From positions 1 to 7,052 of the forward strand of contig JAJYKC010000121.1 in NCBI GenBank assembly GCA_021788955.1: 7,052 nucleotides of DNA. The letters run 5' to 3'. This document shows, in pieces, positions 4,332-7,052 of this stretch (the first letter of the stretch is position 1; every line of letters begins with the position of its first letter). Position numbers and translations under genes: made by a program. The notes beneath the pieces are model-generated. The model was not told the origin of the DNA. It did not search any database and saw nothing but the letters and a program-made list of their open reading frames with translations. Source of the DNA: Acidobacteriota bacterium. Lineage in GTDB: Bacteria; Acidobacteriota; Terriglobia; Bryobacterales; Bryobacteraceae.

Positions 4332-6884
4332 ATGGCTTTGAACAACCCGGCAGTCGCCGAAGAGACAGCGGATCTGGTCTGCACCCACAATTTCGAGGGT
4401 GCGATCCTCAGCGTCGACGGCCCTCTGGAAAAACTCACCGGGTACACATTGCAGGAAGCCGGCCACATGCGCCTCAGCGACCTGATCGAGCCCGCCCACG
4501 TCGAGCAGGCGCTGCAGGACGTCATCGACCAGATCGGCGGCGGAGCTCCCGTGCTGCGCCGCATGGTGCTTCGGACCAAGTCCGGCGGCCGCGTGACCTG
4601 CGAAACATTTTCCCGAATTTTGTTTGATAAGGGGAAGCCCATCGCCGTGCGCTGGATGGCCTGGCAGCCGCGGCCCGATCCCAACCCGGACCGCGACCGG
4701 CCCACCGATCCGGAACTGGAAAACCGCCTCGCCCGCTTCAGCAAACACCTCAAGCATCTGCACCGGCTCAATGTCCGCAAATACAGTTCGCTCGATCAGG
4801 TGTTCGACGATTTTCTCCGCACCGGCTGCGAGATCTTCAGCCTGCCGGCCGGCCTGATTCACTCGGGCGACCCGGACGGCCAACAGATCCGCGCCGCCTA
4901 CGGCCTGCCAGAAGGCTTCACCGTCGCCTCCGACGGCTTCGACGTCGGCAGCCAGCTCAGTGCCGCGATTCTGGTCGACGGCAATCTCTACGGAAGGTTG
5001 AGCTTTCTCTCGGTGACCGGCCCGCGCCGGCGGTTTTCGCCCGAAGAGCGCGAAATCGTCGAAATGATGGGCCGCAGCCTCGGCCGCTCGATCTTCGAGC
5101 ACCAGATCCGCGCCGACAGCGGGCGCGCCGCGCGGCTGGAACGCGACCGCAACGAAATGCTCGAAATGATCGCGGCCAACGAGCCGATCGAAGCTGTGCT
5201 CGAGCACCTCGTCCGCATGATCGAGCGGCAGTGCGCCGGCGGCCGCGTGGCGGTGATTCTGCTCGAGGATCAGCGGGTGGCCCAGGTGATCGCGCCCGGC
5301 CTTCCGCGCTTCTACTCCCGGCTGGCTTCGCGCATCGAAGCCATCACAGAAGCCGGCGAGCGAAATTCGCCGGCGGCGCAGCGGAACGCGCTGCTGCGGC
5401 GGCTGGGTATCGAAACCGCGGCGTCGGCGGCGCTGCTGTCCGGAGCCGGTCAACTTCTCGGTTTGCTCGCTCTGCACTTCCCGGAAGGACGCACCGCGCG
5501 CGCCGAAGACCAGTCGTTGCTCGACACGGCCGCGCGGTTGGCCGCCATCGCCATTGAAAAGCGCCAGCTTGCCGGACGGCTCGAGCACCAGGTGACGCAC
5601 GACGATCTGACCGATCTGCCGAACCGGCTTTATCTGATTGAGCGCATCGCCGAGGCGATCAGCTCGGCCGCGGGCGAATTCAAGGTGCTCTACCTCGACC
5701 TCGACCGCTTCAAGCAGATCAACGACGCGCTCGGCCACACGGTCGGCGACCAGTTGCTGCGCCTGGTGGGCGAGCGTCTCCGCGAAGCCACCGGCGTGGC
5801 CGGCTTCGTGGCGCGGCTTGCCGGCGACGAGTTCGCCGTGCTGCTCGGCTCGCTCGCCGAAGCGGTGCCGGAGCGCCCGGACCCGGCCGGTTTCCTCGAG
5901 ATGATGCGCAGGCCATTTCTCATCGGCGGGCGCGAGGTGTTCGCCACGGCCAGCATCGGCGTCAGCCAGTATCCGCGCGACGGCGAGGAGCCGGAACTGC
6001 TTCTGCGCAACGCCGAACGCGCGATGCAGCAGGCCAAGCGCCACGGCAAAAACGACTGGCGGCAGTTCACGCGCGAGCTGCAGACCGCGCCGCTCGATGC
6101 GCTCGAGGTGGAGAACGCGCTGCGCCACGCGCTCGACAACGGCGAGTTCCTTCTGCGCTACCAGCCGATCGTGCTGATGGACGGCTCGCTCGACGGCTTC
6201 GAGGCGCTGCTGAGCTGGGACCATCCGGTGCTCGGCTGGATTTCGCCCTCGATGTTCATCCCGCTGGCCGAAGAAGCCGGGCTGATTACCGAGATCGGAA
6301 CCTGGGTGCTCGAACAGGTCTGCGCGCAGGGCGCGGCGTGGCGGCGGCTCGGCTACGCGCCGGTGCGCGTGGCGGTGAACGTTTCGGCGCTGCAGTTCGG
6401 CCGGCCGGGCTTTTTCGAAGCGGTGCGCTCGGCGATCGTCAACAACCAGATGGAAGCCCAGTGGTTGGACCTCGAGCTGACCGAGAGCGTCGTGCTGCGC
6501 GACCTCGAGGGCTCCTCCGCGCTGATGCAGCGGCTGCGCGGGATGGGCGTGCGCGTCTCGATCGACGATTTCGGAACCGGGTACTCCTCGCTGAGTTATC
6601 TGCGGCGGCTTCCGCTCGACACGTTGAAGATCGACCGCGCATTTCTGCGCGACCTCACCAGCCCGGGCGGCTCGATGCCGCTGGTGCAGACGATCGTGAA
6701 CCTGGCGCACCAGCACAGCCTGGAAGTGATCGCCGAAGGCGTCGAAACGCAGGAGCAGCTTGACTTACTTCGCGCCGCCGGATGCGACAAAGCGCAGGGC
6801 CATCTGTTCGGGCGCCCTCAGCCCGCCGCGTCGGTCGAGCCTCTGCTGCGCGGCCGCCATGTCGAGCGAGTCAAGTTCCCGTAA
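4332..6884 (+). CDS. PAS-GAF-GAF-GGDEF-EAL cyclic di-GMP synthase/phosphodiesterase
   Basis: Predicted soluble signalling enzyme of 850 residues that may make cyclic di-GMP from GTP (GGDEF) and hydrolyse it to pGpG (EAL). Domains in order: PAS (about 8-120), a helical linker, a short GAF-like domain (about 150-257), a coiled-coil-like linker (about 260-282), a second short GAF-like domain (about 284-408), GGDEF (about 415-585) and EAL (about 597-845). No signal peptide or membrane segment is seen. GGDEF keeps [16 protein letters not shown] with metal-binding Asp456, and AGDEF at 497-501; the RxxD I-site is replaced by GVAG. EAL keeps Glu624, Asn683 (NVS), the ELTE glutamates 715/718, Asp745-Asp746 in [10 protein letters not shown], Lys766, Glu802 and Gln822, all the usual metal and catalytic positions. 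The usual Arg of EALLRW is Ser628. Both GAF domains look shortened in the middle. The EAL half seems fit to bind metal; net activity cannot be predicted. The ligand sensed is unknown. The gene converges on purF across 12 bp. Confidence 0.93.
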   Translation: MALNNPAVAEETADLVCTHNFEGAILSVDGPLEKLTGYTLQEAGHMRLSDLIEPAHVEQALQDVIDQIGGGAPVLRRMVLRTKSGGRVTCETFSRILFDKGKPIAVRWMAWQPRPDPNPDRDRPTDPELENRLARFSKHLKHLHRLNVRKYSSLDQVFDDFLRTGCEIFSLPAGLIHSGDPDGQQIRAAYGLPEGFTVASDGFDVGSQLSAAILVDGNLYGRLSFLSVTGPRRRFSPEEREIVEMMGRSLGRSIFEHQIRADSGRAARLERDRNEMLEMIAANEPIEAVLEHLVRMIERQCAGGRVAVILLEDQRVAQVIAPGLPRFYSRLASRIEAITEAGERNSPAAQRNALLRRLGIETAASAALLSGAGQLLGLLALHFPEGRTARAEDQSLLDTAARLAAIAIEKRQLAGRLEHQVTHDDLTDLPNRLYLIERIAEAISSAAGEFKVLYLDLDRFKQINDALGHTVGDQLLRLVGERLREATGVAGFVARLAGDEFAVLLGSLAEAVPERPDPAGFLEMMRRPFLIGGREVFATASIGVSQYPRDGEEPELLLRNAERAMQQAKRHGKNDWRQFTRELQTAPLDALEVENALRHALDNGEFLLRYQPIVLMDGSLDGFEALLSWDHPVLGWISPSMFIPLAEEAGLITEIGTWVLEQVCAQGAAWRRLGYAPVRVAVNVSALQFGRPGFFEAVRSAIVNNQMEAQWLDLELTESVVLRDLEGSSALMQRLRGMGVRVSIDDFGTGYSSLSYLRRLPLDTLKIDRAFLRDLTSPGGSMPLVQTIVNLAHQHSLEVIAEGVETQEQLDLLRAAGCDKAQGHLFGRPQPAASVEPLLRGRHVERVKFP

Positions 6885-6896
6885 GCGGGGGATAAG

Positions 6897-7052
6897 TCAG
6901 CCGTGACGCCCGCGGGCGGCGACTAACTCCTCGATGTTGACTAAGTCGGTGGGGTAATCGCCTGTGTAACAGGCGTAGCAATAATGCCCCTGCGTGTCTT
7001 CGACCGCGGCGTGCAGGCCGCCCATCGAAAGATAAGCGAGCGTGTCGGCTTC
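6897..7052 (-). CDS. purF: Amidophosphoribosyltransferase, C-terminal end, cut by window edge
   Basis: Catalyses the first committed step of de novo purine synthesis: glutamine plus PRPP gives phosphoribosylamine. Only the last 51 codons and the TGA stop are in the window; the glutaminase and phosphoribosyltransferase domains lie beyond 7052. The fragment reads EADTLAYLSMGGLHAAV, then YCYACYTGDYPTDL. This matches the PurF C-terminus, where ADSLAYLS is followed by a cysteine pair and FTGxYP. The CxxC (codons at 6978-6980 and 6969-6971) corresponds to the pair that ligates the 4Fe-4S cluster in Bacillus-type PurF, suggesting the Fe-S, oxygen-sensitive class rather than the cluster-free E. coli class. 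It uses TTA leucine codons twice, unusual for this GC-rich window. The gene is convergent with the GGDEF-EAL gene, and its last codons overlap the second palindrome copy. Confidence 0.9.
   Translation of the reverse strand, partial: EADTLAYLSMGGLHAAVEDTQGHYCYACYTGDYPTDLVNIEELVAARGRHG
6907..6918. repeat. 12-bp perfect palindrome, copy 2 (inside the purF 3' end)
   Basis: CGCCCGCGGGCG is identical to the copy after trxA and starts 23 nt after the last base of the GGDEF-EAL stop codon. On the minus strand it falls within purF codons for Ala-Arg-Gly-Arg near the C-terminus, so coding constraint alone could explain it. Flanking bases outside the 12-mer do not match the first copy. Confidence 0.45.

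Noticed and set aside
4236..6716. Very long minus-strand open frame (826 codons) opposite the GGDEF-EAL gene
   Set aside because: Its translation is rich in Arg, His, Ala and Gln with no recognisable domain, while the plus strand has five clear domains with catalytic motifs. Long antisense frames are expected opposite GC-rich genes.
1466..6884. A new multi-gene defence or metabolic system made of these neighbours
   Set aside because: Every gene is assignable to a known, mostly housekeeping family with no functional partner in the window beyond adjacency; the novelty is limited to details within the GGDEF-EAL protein and local DNA features.

Overview
The window is a GC-rich (by eye about two-thirds G+C) bacterial chromosomal segment made of housekeeping genes plus one large signalling gene. 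Protein sequences and codon use look like Acidobacteriota, possibly the Solibacter/Bryobacterales group. That placement rests on general resemblance only. I see no transposase, phage gene, integrase, tRNA, rRNA or CRISPR array.

Layout: 1-1412 (minus) is the 5' part of lepA, encoding the ribosome-associated GTPase EF4; its C-terminal end lies outside the window. A 53-bp divergent gap separates it from a tight plus-strand cluster: ribH (lumazine synthase), then nusB after 4 bp, then glgA (glycogen synthase) overlapping nusB by ATGA. After 69 bp comes trxA (thioredoxin). After another 142 bp comes an 850-residue soluble PAS-GAF-GAF-GGDEF-EAL protein predicted to make and/or degrade cyclic di-GMP. 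Its 3' end faces, across only 12 bp, the last 51 codons of purF on the minus strand. This purF fragment runs off the right edge.

How the genes work together: ribH-nusB-glgA looks like one transcription unit joining riboflavin synthesis, rRNA antitermination and glycogen synthesis, with glgA probably translationally coupled to nusB. trxA and the cyclic-di-GMP gene have longer spacers and their own ribosome binding sites; I see no functional link to the cluster beyond proximity.

I do not find a new multi-gene system. The points most worth a second look are in the GGDEF-EAL protein: two GAF domains that both appear to lack their middle segment, an AGDEF active site without the inhibitory I-site, and an EAL domain with the signature arginine replaced by serine. 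Others are an identical 12-bp palindrome 21-22 nt after both the trxA and GGDEF-EAL stop codons, and a C-over-G strand bias that spans oppositely oriented genes on the left and reverses on the right.
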